In this document: positions 37,539 through 47,154 of the stretch, piece by piece
Numbering within the stretch: the stretch's first letter is position 1
Layout of the letters: each line of letters opens with the position of its first letter
Assembly (NCBI RefSeq): GCF_002205635.1
Contig: NZ_NISJ01000011.1
Coordinates: forward strand, 81,396 to 145,395
Origin: Sphingopyxis witflariensis
GTDB taxonomy: Bacteria > Pseudomonadota > Alphaproteobacteria > Sphingomonadales > Sphingomonadaceae
Direction of reading: 5' to 3'
DNA: 64,000 nucleotides
Made by a program: the position numbers and the translations under genes
Notes under the pieces: model-generated
What the model saw: only the letters and a program-made list of their open reading frames with translations
The model's database searches: none
Told to the model about the DNA's origin: nothing

Positions 37539-38729
37539 ATGCGCACCTCGCTCGAGGTCGCCGACATCTTCCGTGCTGCAGGGCCCGCGTATCGCACCGC
37601 GCATGCCGGGCATCTGAGCCTGCATCAGCTCAAGATCATGTCGGCGATCGAACATTGCCGCACCGCCGCGCTCGGTGGCCACGTCGAGGCTTGCACCGAC
37701 TGTGGCCACTGGCGCATCGCGTACAACAGTTGCCGCAACCGACATTGCCCCAGATGCCAGGGCGCTGCTGCACGCACCTGGCTCGAGGCCCGCGAGGCCG
37801 ACCTGCTCCCGGTCGGCTATTTCCACGTCGTGTTCACCCTCCCTGCCGAGGTCGCCGCGATCGCCTTCACCAACAAGGCGCTGGTCTATGATCTGCTGTT
37901 CAAGGCGGCGGCCGATACGATGCTGACCATCGCCGCTGATCCCAAGCACCTCGGCGCCCGGATCGGCATCACCGCGGTCCTTCACACATGGGGATCCGCC
38001 CTCACCCATCATCCCCACATCCACATGATCGTGCCGGGCGGCGGCATATCGCGCGATGGGACGCGCTGGATATCCGCACGCCCCGCCTTCCTGCTCCCCG
38101 TGCGCGTGCTCGGCGCGCTCTTCCGCCGCTTGTTCCTGTCCCGGCTGCGCGCGCTGCACGATGACGGCAAGCTCGCTTTCTTTGGCAGCCTCACGCATCT
38201 TGGCGAACGACGCGCTTTCCTGCGGCACCTCTCTCCCGTCAGGAAGAAGCGCTGGGTGGTCTATGCCAAGCCGCCGTTCGCCGGGCCCGAAGCGGTGCTC
38301 GCCTATCTGTCGCGCTACACCCACCGGGTTGCGATATCGAACAGCCGCCTCCTCCGCTTCGATGCGGACGGCGTCACCTTCCGATATAAAAACTACCGCG
38401 AGGCCGGCACCGCGCGGCAGCAGATCATGACGCTCGCCGCCGACGAGTTCATTCGCCGCTTCCTCCTCCACGCCCTGCCCCGCGGGTTCCACCGGATACG
38501 CCACTATGGCCTGCTCGCCAGCGCCAGGCGCAAGGACCATCTCGAACGCGCCCGCCGTTTGCTCAATGTCGCCCCCGCGCCGGCCGACGATCCGCCCGCC
38601 GAGCTCGAAGCTCCGCCGCTGTGTCCGTGCTGCGGCGGCACCATGGTGATCATCGAGGTCTTCGAACGTCGCTATCAACCCCGAGCGCCGCCACCGCCCT
38701 CACTCTCATCCGGGACACAGGCGCCGTGA
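37539..38729 (+). CDS. IS91-family HUH transposase
   Basis: 396-aa rolling-circle transposase. N-terminal zinc-finger region CTDCGHWRIAYNSCRNRHCP then CQ; HUH motif in LTHHPHIHMIVPGGG (about residues 155-165); and the tyrosine motif AYLSRYTHRVAI (two tyrosines, about residues 255-260). A C-terminal CPCCGG pair lies near residue 365. Initiates replication-transposition at oriIS without target duplication. Full-length and apparently intact. Neighbouring XerC-like gene is 5 bp upstream. IS91 elements can carry flanking genes by one-ended transposition, relevant to the adjacent defence genes. Confidence 0.94.
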   Translation: MRTSLEVADIFRAAGPAYRTAHAGHLSLHQLKIMSAIEHCRTAALGGHVEACTDCGHWRIAYNSCRNRHCPRCQGAAARTWLEAREADLLPVGYFHVVFTLPAEVAAIAFTNKALVYDLLFKAAADTMLTIAADPKHLGARIGITAVLHTWGSALTHHPHIHMIVPGGGISRDGTRWISARPAFLLPVRVLGALFRRLFLSRLRALHDDGKLAFFGSLTHLGERRAFLRHLSPVRKKRWVVYAKPPFAGPEAVLAYLSRYTHRVAISNSRLLRFDADGVTFRYKNYREAGTARQQIMTLAADEFIRRFLLHALPRGFHRIRHYGLLASARRKDHLERARRLLNVAPAPADDPPAELEAPPLCPCCGGTMVIIEVFERRYQPRAPPPPSLSSGTQAP

Positions 38730-39252
38730 CCCGGCACGGCTCATCCACTCCCATACCCGGCGCAGCCCTGCGTCCGGAAGCGGACCCGCTTGCGCTCGCC
38801 TTGCCGAATAGCAGTCGCCCCTATATCAAAATCGGACCGTCCGCTTTTCGGCGTCTGCTTTTGCGACCTCAATCCAGACGGTCCGCTCTCAGATGCGTCC
38901 GATTTTGGGCAGCATCCGTCAGCCCCAGGCCACGCTCAAAACCGCTTTCCCCATAGCTCTCAGCCTATGACCACCGCGGTTCGGGCATCGAAGACTTTCC
39001 GACGCCTGACGGCGTCCGAAACCCTAAACGGAAGCGGACAGTCAGCTTTTGGCCTGAGGATGGCGAGAGCTGCCATCTCACCCCGCTCCACGTCGTGGGC
39101 GAAGCTCACGGTTTGCGCTGGAATAGAGCCACAACTTCGGCCCGGCTCTAGCATCTGAGAAGATATCTACGCTCCGGTAAACCCAAACCGGATTTAAGCG
39201 CGGTTGCCGCGATGTCTATTCGCCCGCTAGAAGCGCGCAACAGGGGAGCGAA
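38730..39252. other. Non-coding stretch downstream of the IS91 transposase
   Basis: About 0.5 kb without a believable gene. It probably contains the 3' end (oriIS or terIS) of the IS91-type element. It holds the nested inverted repeat at 38827-38907 and several CGGAAGCGGAC-type repeats (about 38770 and 39030-39040). The promoter of the AAA_13 gene should lie near 39150-39240. Confidence 0.4.
38827..38907. repeat. Nested inverted repeat, possible IS91 terminus
   Basis: Outer arms CAAAATCGGAC (38827-38837) and GTCCGATTTTG (38897-38907) are perfect complements. Inner arms GACCGTC (38835-38841) and GACGGTC (38877-38883) also pair. Located about 100 bp after the transposase stop, where IS91 elements carry hairpins at the end of transfer. 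Confidence 0.5.
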
Positions 39253-41517
39253 ATGCATATCAAACGACTGAATAGCCTCCGCAAGCTTGCGGTTTTCGAT
39301 GCCTATGCGCCGGCCGCGGGCGAAGGCAATTTCTATCGCTTCAATCTCGTGTACGGCTTCAACGGCTGCGGCAAGACAACCTTATCGCGTATCTTTGCGA
39401 GCCTCGAGCAGGGCGTGCTGGTAAGCGACCTTCCCGACGGCGGCGAGTTCGAGATTCTCCTCGAGGATGCGGCGACGATCAGCCACGGCCACAATCTCGA
39501 CCGCCTAAAGGGCCGCGTCGCGGTCTTCAACGAGGATTTCGTCGAGGCCAATTTCCGCTGGCGCGAGGGCAGCGCCAAGCCCGTCTTCTACCTCGGCACC
39601 GAACAGGCGGGGCTCGCCGAAACGTTGCAGAAAACTCAGACCGAACGCGAGGCTGCGCTCAAAGAGCGCGACAAGAGCGTCAGCGAACAGACGGCAGCGA
39701 CGAACCGTTTCGCGACCTTCAAACGCGATACGGCGCGCAATATCGCCGAACAATTCGGGCTCGGGCGCGGCTATGTTGCGACGCAGCTCGACCGCGATTT
39801 CGCGCGTGGTGTCCGTCTCGCCAACCTCCCCGAGGACGAGCAGGCCGCGCTCCGCGCGGTGCTTGCGCAGGTTCAGCCGAAACCCCCGATCGCCGCCATC
39901 GAGCTTCCGGCCCGGGACGGGTTCGAGGACCGGCTCACCGCCTGCCTCGATGCGAGCGTCAGCGCCGGGGCGCTGGCCGATTTCGCCGTACATCAGGAGA
40001 TGCTGCGCTGGGCCAAGGAAGGCCTTGATTATCACCGCGATCATGACCTGGCGGCCTGTCTCTTCTGCGGGAATGATCTCTCGAAGGAGCGGCTCGCCGC
40101 GCTCGATGCCGCCCTCGACGACCGCATGGGCAAGATCTCGGCCGAGGCGGAGGGCCTGCTCGATCTTGCCCGAACGCAACGCGAGAATTGGCTGTCGCTT
40201 ATCGGCGCCCTGCCGTCCGAAAACGACCTCGCGGAGGACGCGGCGCAATTCCGCAACGCGGCCGCGGTGCTGGGCGCCGAGGCCGAGCGGCTCCGCGGCT
40301 GGCTCGCGGAGGCGATCGCCCAGCTCGAGGAGAAGGTCCGGCATCCAAGCAGGAGGCTCGCCCTCCCCCCTCCTCCCGGCACGGCTGACGACCGTCCGAC
40401 AGCCGGAGAGATCGTGGCCTCGCTCAACCGGATTATCGCGAAGCACAATGAAGCGGTGAACCAGTTCAGCTCACGAAAGGAGCAGGCCTTCCTTCGCCTC
40501 AAGGATCATTATCTTCAGCTTGCGGAGGAGCGGTATCGCGGCTTCGAGCGCGCGCAGCGCGACAAGACGGCTGCAGCCGAAAAGGCGAGCCAGCTCGCCG
40601 AGGCGCTCGCGGCGCGAGAAGGCGAGCTGCGCGGGAAACTCCTGCAGCATGGTCCTGCCGCCGAGGCGATCAATGCGCTGGTGAAGGCCTATCTACGCCA
40701 CGGCAACATCGAGGTGATTGTCGCCGAAGGCACCGGCGAGGGTTTTCAGATCCGACGCGACGGCCGCGGTATCGTGGGCGTGCTCAGCGAAGGTGAGAAG
40801 ACCGCGATCGCGCTCTGCTATTTTCTCTCGACGCTCGCGGCTGAGGGCCGTCGGATCGCCGATCTCGTCGTGGTGATCGACGACCCGGTATCGAGCCTCG
40901 ATACTAAAGCGCTTAACTATGCCTTCGCACTCCTCAAGAGCCATTTATCAGGCGCGAAGCAGCTGTTCCTGCTGACGCATAATCTTCATTTCATGCAGGA
41001 ATGCCGCAAATGGCTGGCCAAGATGAGCCGGGCCGAAGTTCCGACCGCCGGCCTCTTCTTTATCGATCTGAAGCAGGACGCGGCGGGCAAGCGCTCATCG
41101 CGGATCGAGCCGCTGCCCAAGCTGCTGCGCGACTATGAGTCTGAATATCATTATCTATTCCAGCACGTGAAGCGGCTCGCCGAGAGCGAGGGCCTCGCTT
41201 ACGATCATCTCTATCTGATGCCGAACGCGATGCGCAAAGTGCTCGACATCTTCCTCGCCTTCAAGGTGCCGGGCCCCGACGGCCTCAAGTCGAAGCTCGA
41301 TACGCTTGTCCGAACGCGTCCCGATTTCGACGCCAACCGGCTGATGGCGCTCGACCGCCTAGTGCAGCTGGAATCGCACGCTGAAAGTCTCGACGATCTC
41401 GTCGCCTTTTCCTCTATGACTATCGAAGAATCGCGCGACGCCTCGCAAGCTCTGATTGCGCTAATGCAAGAGATGGACGAACCCCATCTGTTACGCCTGC
41501 AGCAGCTCTGCGCATAG
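39253..41517 (+). CDS. AAA_13-type SMC-like ATPase with CxxC hook motif
   Basis: 754 aa, cytosolic. Walker A GFNGCGKTT (residues 35-43); long coiled-coil arms (about 120-160 and 400-470); CLFCGND (Cys269, Cys272) in the WAKEGLDYH...AACLFC setting typical of AAA_13 proteins; signature LSEGEKTAIAL (511-521); Walker B LVVVIDDPVSSLD (538-550); LTHN switch (575-578). This is the ATPase family of PrrC and RloC anticodon nucleases and of several defence ATPases. I do not see a firm PrrC R-E-H nuclease triad in the C-terminal 160 residues, so the effector activity is open. It stands alone between an IS91 element and the Hachiman genes; the ATG at 39253 follows GGGGAGCG. Probable antiphage gene by family and context. 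Confidence 0.85.
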   Translation: MHIKRLNSLRKLAVFDAYAPAAGEGNFYRFNLVYGFNGCGKTTLSRIFASLEQGVLVSDLPDGGEFEILLEDAATISHGHNLDRLKGRVAVFNEDFVEANFRWREGSAKPVFYLGTEQAGLAETLQKTQTEREAALKERDKSVSEQTAATNRFATFKRDTARNIAEQFGLGRGYVATQLDRDFARGVRLANLPEDEQAALRAVLAQVQPKPPIAAIELPARDGFEDRLTACLDASVSAGALADFAVHQEMLRWAKEGLDYHRDHDLAACLFCGNDLSKERLAALDAALDDRMGKISAEAEGLLDLARTQRENWLSLIGALPSENDLAEDAAQFRNAAAVLGAEAERLRGWLAEAIAQLEEKVRHPSRRLALPPPPGTADDRPTAGEIVASLNRIIAKHNEAVNQFSSRKEQAFLRLKDHYLQLAEERYRGFERAQRDKTAAAEKASQLAEALAAREGELRGKLLQHGPAAEAINALVKAYLRHGNIEVIVAEGTGEGFQIRRDGRGIVGVLSEGEKTAIALCYFLSTLAAEGRRIADLVVVIDDPVSSLDTKALNYAFALLKSHLSGAKQLFLLTHNLHFMQECRKWLAKMSRAEVPTAGLFFIDLKQDAAGKRSSRIEPLPKLLRDYESEYHYLFQHVKRLAESEGLAYDHLYLMPNAMRKVLDIFLAFKVPGPDGLKSKLDTLVRTRPDFDANRLMALDRLVQLESHAESLDDLVAFSSMTIEESRDASQALIALMQEMDEPHLLRLQQLCA

Positions 41518-41699
41518 CATACGGAGGCAACGTCTCACCACCGCCGAGCAGTAGTTCACCATAATTTAAGTCAGTAGAATGGCTTATGGAGAACCGTGGC
41601 CCCGGTTAGCCTACAGGGAAAGCCGCTGTTCAATATTCGACATTTTGAACGATCGGCGAAAACGTCAGACAAGGGCGTGGAATTTTGAACTGCCTGGAG

Positions 41700-42008
41700 T
41701 CAGGCAGGCCGGACCTTTCCATATACGCAAGCGCGATGGGCGAATTTCTCGGTGCTACCGTCTGTCCTATTTATCCAGAAGCATTTCGTCCCGAAGTCGG
41801 CCGTCCGAACGCTAAAGCTCTCGACTCCGCAACCGATCTTTTCTTCCCCCTCCGGGTGGCGGCCGAGCGCCGCTACAAGGATTTTGGAGTCCTCGGAGTT
41901 CACTTTGTCCCCAACATCGTACTTGTGGAGCATCACATTCAGGTAAGCGACGGCGTCGCCCTTTTTTGGGAATTTCAATTCACCAAGATTGAATGGTTGC
42001 GCTGGCAT
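41700..42008 (-). CDS. DUF3223 small protein downstream of Hachiman
   Basis: 102 aa. The conserved block is clear: AALGRHPEGEEKIGCGVESF, FGTKCFWINRTDGSTEKFAH, RAC, which is the DUF3223 pattern seen as an RNA-polymerase-associated or mobile-element domain of unknown role. Start ATG at 42008 follows GAGGGGAAG; a GTG at 42029 directly abutting the helicase stop would add seven residues. Only 21 bp separate it from hamB, so it is likely the third gene of the hamA-hamB transcript. A link to Hachiman function is inference. Confidence 0.75.
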   Translation of the reverse strand: MPAQPFNLGELKFPKKGDAVAYLNVMLHKYDVGDKVNSEDSKILVAALGRHPEGEEKIGCGVESFSVRTADFGTKCFWINRTDGSTEKFAHRACVYGKVRPA

Positions 42009-42029
42009 AGGCGTCTTCCCCTCTTCCAC

Positions 42030-44645
42030 TCACTGCGACGGCGACGAAGCCTCGTCTCCCTCTGCCAACGGCAGCAGTTTCTCACGAATTTCGCGAACGA
42101 TGATGGCGGGAATATCCATACCCTCAAATTGGGCATTACGTTCAGCAACCCAGGCGCGGCAGGATTCCTTGGTCAAATCGTCGCGGGCGATCTTCTCATA
42201 GAGCGTGACAGCAGTCATACGGGATAGGCCCAACTCCATCAATGACAATAGCGTTACGCTAGACACACCAAACTCCAATTGCGTGCCTATGTCGAGGTCG
42301 TCTTCAATAAGATCCTCTCGCCCGATCTCCCGCAAATGCAAATACAGAATATCCATATATGCCGAGAGATATTTCGGTGCGCGAAACCGCGCGATCTGCT
42401 CTACAAGCTCCATTGTGTCTCGGATGAGCTGGGGCAGCTTGTAGGGCTTGTTGTATTTTTTGTGATAGTCGATGTTCTTCCGGATCATTGCGGCTAGCGA
42501 GTAGCCCTGAAGCCACTGGACGACGATGAGCGCGTGAAGTGGGATTATTCCATCCGGCTGAAACGCTGGAAAAAGGTTCTCGTTGATCCGGCGCATGATC
42601 GTGACAAACCGGTCGTAGCTGTCTTGGCTCTCGACCTTTGCGGGCATCAGATTTTCGATGTCCTTCTCGTAGGCACGTAGAGCGTCAAGCAACTGCTGAA
42701 GCCCCAAGGCGCTCACCCCGGGATGCCTCTCCGCGATGTCGGGCCCGATTTCGATTTGACCTGCGATCGCTCCCAGACGGCCGTCCAGCTCCGCAATCGT
42801 CTGGGGACTATGCCTTTTTGCAAAGCTCGCATGAGAAATAGAGCCTAGCCGTAAGTATGTGGCGAGAAGATAAGCCCCTACTTGCTCATATTTTCCGGTG
42901 TCGGCGATTTCCACTAGGGGAGTGTCCAACCTTTGGCCGAGGTAACCAATTATTCCGTCGCGAGACTCCAGCACGGCGTCGCTTTCGCGCTGGATCGGAT
43001 AGCGTGATCGGACCGGAACCCCAGTCGGCCAAGCATTCGCATCGTCCGGATCGATACAAATGATGTTGCCCTGAAACTCATCACCCCACCGACCAGCGCG
43101 GCCTGCCAAGTTCCAAAAGTCGTGAGGTTCCATTGGATGGCCTACGCCCTTTCTCGGGCCGCGCACGACAATCGTCCGGCAAGACAAGTTTACACCTTCG
43201 ATGAGGGTGGATGTGCAGACTAGGAAGCGGATTTTTCCGCTTCGGAAAAGGCGCTCAACCTCGAGCCGGATCAAAGAGGGCATATTGCCGTAGTGAAAGG
43301 CCACGCCCTTCTCGACTAGAGAAGCCAAGGCGAAGTTTGGGTGAACTCCCTTTCGAGCGAGGTCGGCAAGCTCGCTCAGTTCCTCGTCTTGGCCGCCCAT
43401 TGGCGGAATCAACTGGCTGATCAGAGCAGCGATCTCCTCCGCCTGACCGGCTTTATTCGCGTAAACGAGAGTTCCGCCGCGTTCGCCCACTGCGGCTGCG
43501 ATAAAGGCGATCTTTTTCGAAACACCGCCAGGGGTGCTCGCTAAACTCAGCCTTCCGATCGGTAGAAGTGCTTCGCCGTGCCGAAGTGAGAGATCCCACA
43601 ATTGTGGTTTGCGCGGCGCCTGCTGGGCGATGATAAGATTCTGGATAACCGTCGGAGAGTCACTATCGACGGCAGCGACCTTCGCATCAACAGGGGCGTC
43701 CGCTAATAATTCCTCAGGATTCTGCGTTGCCGGGCTAATGAACACGACCTTCAGAGCAGAATTGGCCCGCTCCACTCTTTCGATCGCGTCTTGAAGGATT
43801 ACTCCTCGCTGATTGTCTCCGATCTTATGCGCCTCATCCACGATGAGCAGATCAACGTTTACATCTTTTCCGAGCACGTTCGCCAAGAGATGCAGGCGCT
43901 CCTGCGTAAACACCAGAATCAGCTTCTTTCCACCGGCGGTGGCTGCGCCATACTTTTCCCGGAGAGGGAGCGAAGAGACCTCCATATCGCCAGCTTTTCC
44001 CAGCAGCGCCGCCAAGTTGCTCTCGATCTCCGAAACCAAAGCTCGCGTGGGTGCCAGATAAACCGCGACCTTGGTGCTTTCTGATCGCATGTGATCGATG
44101 AGCCACTGCAACACGAGGAACGTCTTACCTGACGCCGTCGGCGCGGAGGCGGAGAGCCAAGAATGGCTGTTGGCGTTCTCCCAAAATCTTTGCTGGAAAT
44201 CGTTGACCTGAATCCAGCGGCCACTCGATTCAACTAGGACCGATTGCTCGATCTGGCGGCGCTGCACCTCCATGCGAAGGGCCAAGCCAAGCCGACCCTC
44301 CAAATCGTACTCCAGAAGGTTGCGATCATTCGCAAGCGCAACTGCGCGAAAATTCGAAAGCTTGCCCAAGAGAACAGCGCCAGCATCATTGACCGGTTGG
44401 CTGTTGCCCAAAGTCACGGCGCCGGTCGCGATGCGAAGAGCCGCCTCCTGATGCGCGCGCTCTTTGGATCGCGCCAAAATACTTCCTGCGAAAAGGAGGC
44501 GGCTCCAATCGATCGGCGCAGCGTCACCTTCAGGATCTTCGACAAGGTTGTCGAGTTCCGTTCTCACGGTGCGCCGTGTCAGAGCATCAACTTCCACATT
44601 GATGCCCTCCTTTAAGAGCCAAGATGTCAGATCATCTAGACTCAT
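42030..44645 (-). CDS. hamB: Hachiman helicase HamB (superfamily 2)
   Basis: 871-aa DNA helicase. SF2 motifs in order: Q/Walker A SAPTASGKTF (about 167-176), Ia APTRALVSEIE, DEAH box LLIVDEAHKIGD (267-277), III VVFISPATQNPEEL, IV/IVa TLVYANKAGQAEEI, V CTSTLIEGVNLSCRTIVVRG, VI NLAGRAGRWGDEFQG. The Ski2-like C-terminal helical part is present. The start overlaps the upstream DUF1837 gene stop as ATGA, giving the hamA-hamB order. In Hachiman, HamB is the sensor/helicase that restrains HamA until phage DNA damage or intermediates are met (established for the family). The system looks complete and intact. Confidence 0.93.
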   Translation of the reverse strand: MSLDDLTSWLLKEGINVEVDALTRRTVRTELDNLVEDPEGDAAPIDWSRLLFAGSILARSKERAHQEAALRIATGAVTLGNSQPVNDAGAVLLGKLSNFRAVALANDRNLLEYDLEGRLGLALRMEVQRRQIEQSVLVESSGRWIQVNDFQQRFWENANSHSWLSASAPTASGKTFLVLQWLIDHMRSESTKVAVYLAPTRALVSEIESNLAALLGKAGDMEVSSLPLREKYGAATAGGKKLILVFTQERLHLLANVLGKDVNVDLLIVDEAHKIGDNQRGVILQDAIERVERANSALKVVFISPATQNPEELLADAPVDAKVAAVDSDSPTVIQNLIIAQQAPRKPQLWDLSLRHGEALLPIGRLSLASTPGGVSKKIAFIAAAVGERGGTLVYANKAGQAEEIAALISQLIPPMGGQDEELSELADLARKGVHPNFALASLVEKGVAFHYGNMPSLIRLEVERLFRSGKIRFLVCTSTLIEGVNLSCRTIVVRGPRKGVGHPMEPHDFWNLAGRAGRWGDEFQGNIICIDPDDANAWPTGVPVRSRYPIQRESDAVLESRDGIIGYLGQRLDTPLVEIADTGKYEQVGAYLLATYLRLGSISHASFAKRHSPQTIAELDGRLGAIAGQIEIGPDIAERHPGVSALGLQQLLDALRAYEKDIENLMPAKVESQDSYDRFVTIMRRINENLFPAFQPDGIIPLHALIVVQWLQGYSLAAMIRKNIDYHKKYNKPYKLPQLIRDTMELVEQIARFRAPKYLSAYMDILYLHLREIGREDLIEDDLDIGTQLEFGVSSVTLLSLMELGLSRMTAVTLYEKIARDDLTKESCRAWVAERNAQFEGMDIPAIIVREIREKLLPLAEGDEASSPSQ

Positions 44646-45589
44646 TCAGATAACTCTGCGCCTTTGGGTTCAGATAGGCCCATCGCCTTCAAGAATGCTT
44701 TCCGGAATCCTTCCGCAGATGGAAGCGGGATGCACAGCATCTCTATCTCAACGTGGTCGAGCTTCTCCAATTTGAGACGGTTACCGATGTTCTTTTTGAT
44801 GTTCTCAATCCCGTTGCGCGCCGCGGCAGCGATCTCGTCCGCAACTCCCTTGCTGCCTCCGGAAGGATAATAATCCGCATCGAAGCCGATCAGGGCGATG
44901 CCACAATATTGCACCCGCCGCGACTGCTTGGAATCTCTGTCGAAGTAGAGCCGGAGCGCGGCAGTTAGTTTCGGATCGTTGAGGTCGGCCTTATCGCTTA
45001 GCAGGATTAAATCTTGCTCTCGTTCCGCGTTCTCGTGTTCCGGCTCGACCAAGAACGGAGCGATAGAAGCCAGGCAATCTCGGATCGCATCGGTGGGATT
45101 GCCATAGATTTTGGACTCGCCCCAAAACAACTTGAGAATGCCGTCGTCTGAAACGCCCGCATAAACGCCATCTGCTCCATGATAGTGCATGCGCTTGTCT
45201 GTTTTGAGGTCCATTTTGCAAAGGATTTGGGGAAGCTTCAAGAACCTCTCGGCGAGCAAAAATAGAAGCATTTCGCCGCCTTCGCCTGTGTTGGCCAAGT
45301 CAGTGAAAGAGCGCTTCGCTTGTTCATGGAGGGCGGCTACAGCATCAGAGCTGTTATTTCTGAAGTCCCGCTCCCTCGCTTTAGCCATCTTCGCGCGCGG
45401 GATCGCGTAATTGGCCACCGCATTGCGCATAAACTCAGCGAGACGCTGCGGCTGCACCTGCCCGTTTGCGTCAACCGTCAGGCAGTGACAGTGAATTTTG
45501 ACGACGTGACCGTCAATAACGACATCGCGCTCGACCAGCTCCAGGTGAACTTCGAGTGCCTCTGGGTCGCCGGTAAGAGCGGCGTTCAA
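44642..45589 (-). CDS. hamA: Hachiman nuclease HamA (DUF1837)
   Basis: DUF1837 nuclease effector that degrades DNA when released by HamB. Catalytic-site candidates: GEGGEMLLFLLAE (Glu near 106), MHYHGADGVYAG (Asp140) and FWGESKIYG (Glu158-x-Lys160), a PD-(D/E)xK arrangement. The frame has no ATG at its N-terminus: it opens after a TAA, with TTG at 45589 and a CTG at 45613. The CTG sits 7 bases after AGGAGA and would add SGITSEDL, so the true start may be CTG (45613). Stop overlaps hamB (ATGA). Divergent from the HNH gene across 245-269 bp. Confidence 0.93.
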   Translation of the reverse strand: MNAALTGDPEALEVHLELVERDVVIDGHVVKIHCHCLTVDANGQVQPQRLAEFMRNAVANYAIPRAKMAKARERDFRNNSSDAVAALHEQAKRSFTDLANTGEGGEMLLFLLAERFLKLPQILCKMDLKTDKRMHYHGADGVYAGVSDDGILKLFWGESKIYGNPTDAIRDCLASIAPFLVEPEHENAEREQDLILLSDKADLNDPKLTAALRLYFDRDSKQSRRVQYCGIALIGFDADYYPSGGSKGVADEIAAAARNGIENIKKNIGNRLKLEKLDHVEIEMLCIPLPSAEGFRKAFLKAMGLSEPKGAELSE

Positions 45590-45858
45590 GTCTTCAGATG
45601 TGATCCCGGACAGTTTTTTCTCTCCTGCAATTTATATGTCGACAATGATCTTGCTGTGATTACGACATTAAATAAAGTGGGTGCCATCACATTCTTCTGT
45701 GCCGTCGCGAAGCACTTTGCAACGGCTAGCCGGGTTGATCAGCGCGCTTCGGAACCGCAACATTCGCTTGTTTTCCGACTACCGGGCTCGTGATATTTGA
45801 CCCGTGCCGGCAATCAGCAAAGCACGCTCTGGCCAATCTGCCGGTTTGGAGTTCCTCA

Positions 45859-47142
45859 ATGACCGCCACTTTCAGCGATCTACTTCTGGAGTATGGTATT
45901 GCTCCAAATAAAGTCGCGCTTCTCCGCCATCACACACCCACTCGCGGCTCTTACGCGGCAAGCATCGCAGATCTTTGGCGCGATGACCCAGAGGGCTTCT
46001 TTCTCTACCAGGATACTCAAAAGGAAAATCGCCCGATCTTTCGCAACCGGAAGATATGGGCCTCATTCGTCTCTCCGACCGCAGGCGAGACGCTTTTTGT
46101 TGGGCTATTCGACGCGAAGTACTTGAAGACGGGAGTGGCGGATTGGACCTGTCCGTATCGCGGCGACCAGCCCGGTGAAGGACAGCCTGTTGACCGCTTT
46201 TCCACGCGACTGCGGAGCGAACTGTCCGAGCAGATTGGGAAGCTCCGCGTTGATTGGCCACATTCCAATCTCCGGACTTGGAAACGCAAAGCTGAAGGAC
46301 TCCCTCTGCCGGTGGTGCCATCGACATTAGTCCGACAGACCCGACTTCCGTTAAATGATGCGGCGCTAGTCGATGCGTTGGCGAGGCTCGGTTTTGAAGA
46401 GCGCAACCGCACCAGCAAGGTAGTGCAGATGCAACGCGGCGATCTCGTCATTTACGTGAAGCGGAAGACCGCCACTCGGCCCTTGGTCGTTCACCCCGGT
46501 TTCCTCGACGTGGCGGATAGCCTTCGAGCTCTAGGCGTCATCACCATCGAGCCGCCTCGAAGCTATGTGAATGCCCACCTTCGCGAATTTCCGGAATACA
46601 TCGCACCACTTCGCACGACGGTCGGCCGTCACGGGTTTGCTCTCGGCGTCACCGACAGTAATCTGGCCGCTACGATTGCGTTATTGGAGGACGCAAGCCG
46701 CCTGGAGACTGACGACGGCACAGTCCGCCTGGTGGCGCCCGCCGAGGCCCCCCTGACGGAGAAGGAGCGCTTGCAGGCCGCAAGGATCGGTCAAGGCGAC
46801 TTTCGAAACGCCCTCGTCATCGCTTGGGACGGAACGTGTCCGCTCGCTGGCGTTGATCATCTTTCCCTCTTGCGCGCCTCCCACATCAAGCCGTGGCGGA
46901 GTTCCACGAATGCCGAGCGGCTCGATGCCTTCAACGGACTCTTGCTCGCAGCTCATGTAGACGCCTTGTTCGATCGAGGCCTTATTTCCTTTGAAGACGA
47001 TGGAACGCTGCTCATCTCGAGCACGATTAGCCAGAATAATCTCGACCGATTGGGGATCGTACGTGGAGCGATGATCTCTGGGCTCGACGCACGCCACGGG
47101 ACGTACCTCGCTCATCATCGCACCCATTGTTTCGTCCCATAG
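45859..47142 (+). CDS. HNH endonuclease with uncharacterised N-terminal region
   Basis: 427 aa. The last ~115 residues form an HNH nuclease domain: FRNALVIAWDGTCPLAGV, LLRASHIKPWRSS, ERLDAFNGLLLAAHVDALFD, RGLISF. The SHIKPW His and the NGLLL Asn/H(V)DALFD His make the HNH triad. The N-terminal ~300 residues (FSDLLLEYGIAPNKVALLRH, then TPTRGSYAAS) are a separate domain I cannot name. They resemble GIY/YIG-adjacent or target-sensing regions of restriction-type enzymes only in context. The start at ATG 45859 has a weak site (TGGAG). Followed after 12 bp by two unknown genes, likely one operon. Probable DNA-targeting defence or modification-dependent restriction gene. Confidence 0.87.
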   Translation: MTATFSDLLLEYGIAPNKVALLRHHTPTRGSYAASIADLWRDDPEGFFLYQDTQKENRPIFRNRKIWASFVSPTAGETLFVGLFDAKYLKTGVADWTCPYRGDQPGEGQPVDRFSTRLRSELSEQIGKLRVDWPHSNLRTWKRKAEGLPLPVVPSTLVRQTRLPLNDAALVDALARLGFEERNRTSKVVQMQRGDLVIYVKRKTATRPLVVHPGFLDVADSLRALGVITIEPPRSYVNAHLREFPEYIAPLRTTVGRHGFALGVTDSNLAATIALLEDASRLETDDGTVRLVAPAEAPLTEKERLQAARIGQGDFRNALVIAWDGTCPLAGVDHLSLLRASHIKPWRSSTNAERLDAFNGLLLAAHVDALFDRGLISFEDDGTLLISSTISQNNLDRLGIVRGAMISGLDARHGTYLAHHRTHCFVP

Positions 47143-47154
47143 CGCGACATCGGA

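Noticed and set aside
37437..38678. 413-codon minus-strand frame opposite the IS91 transposase
   Set aside because: Antisense shadow; HUH and zinc-finger motifs are on the plus strand.
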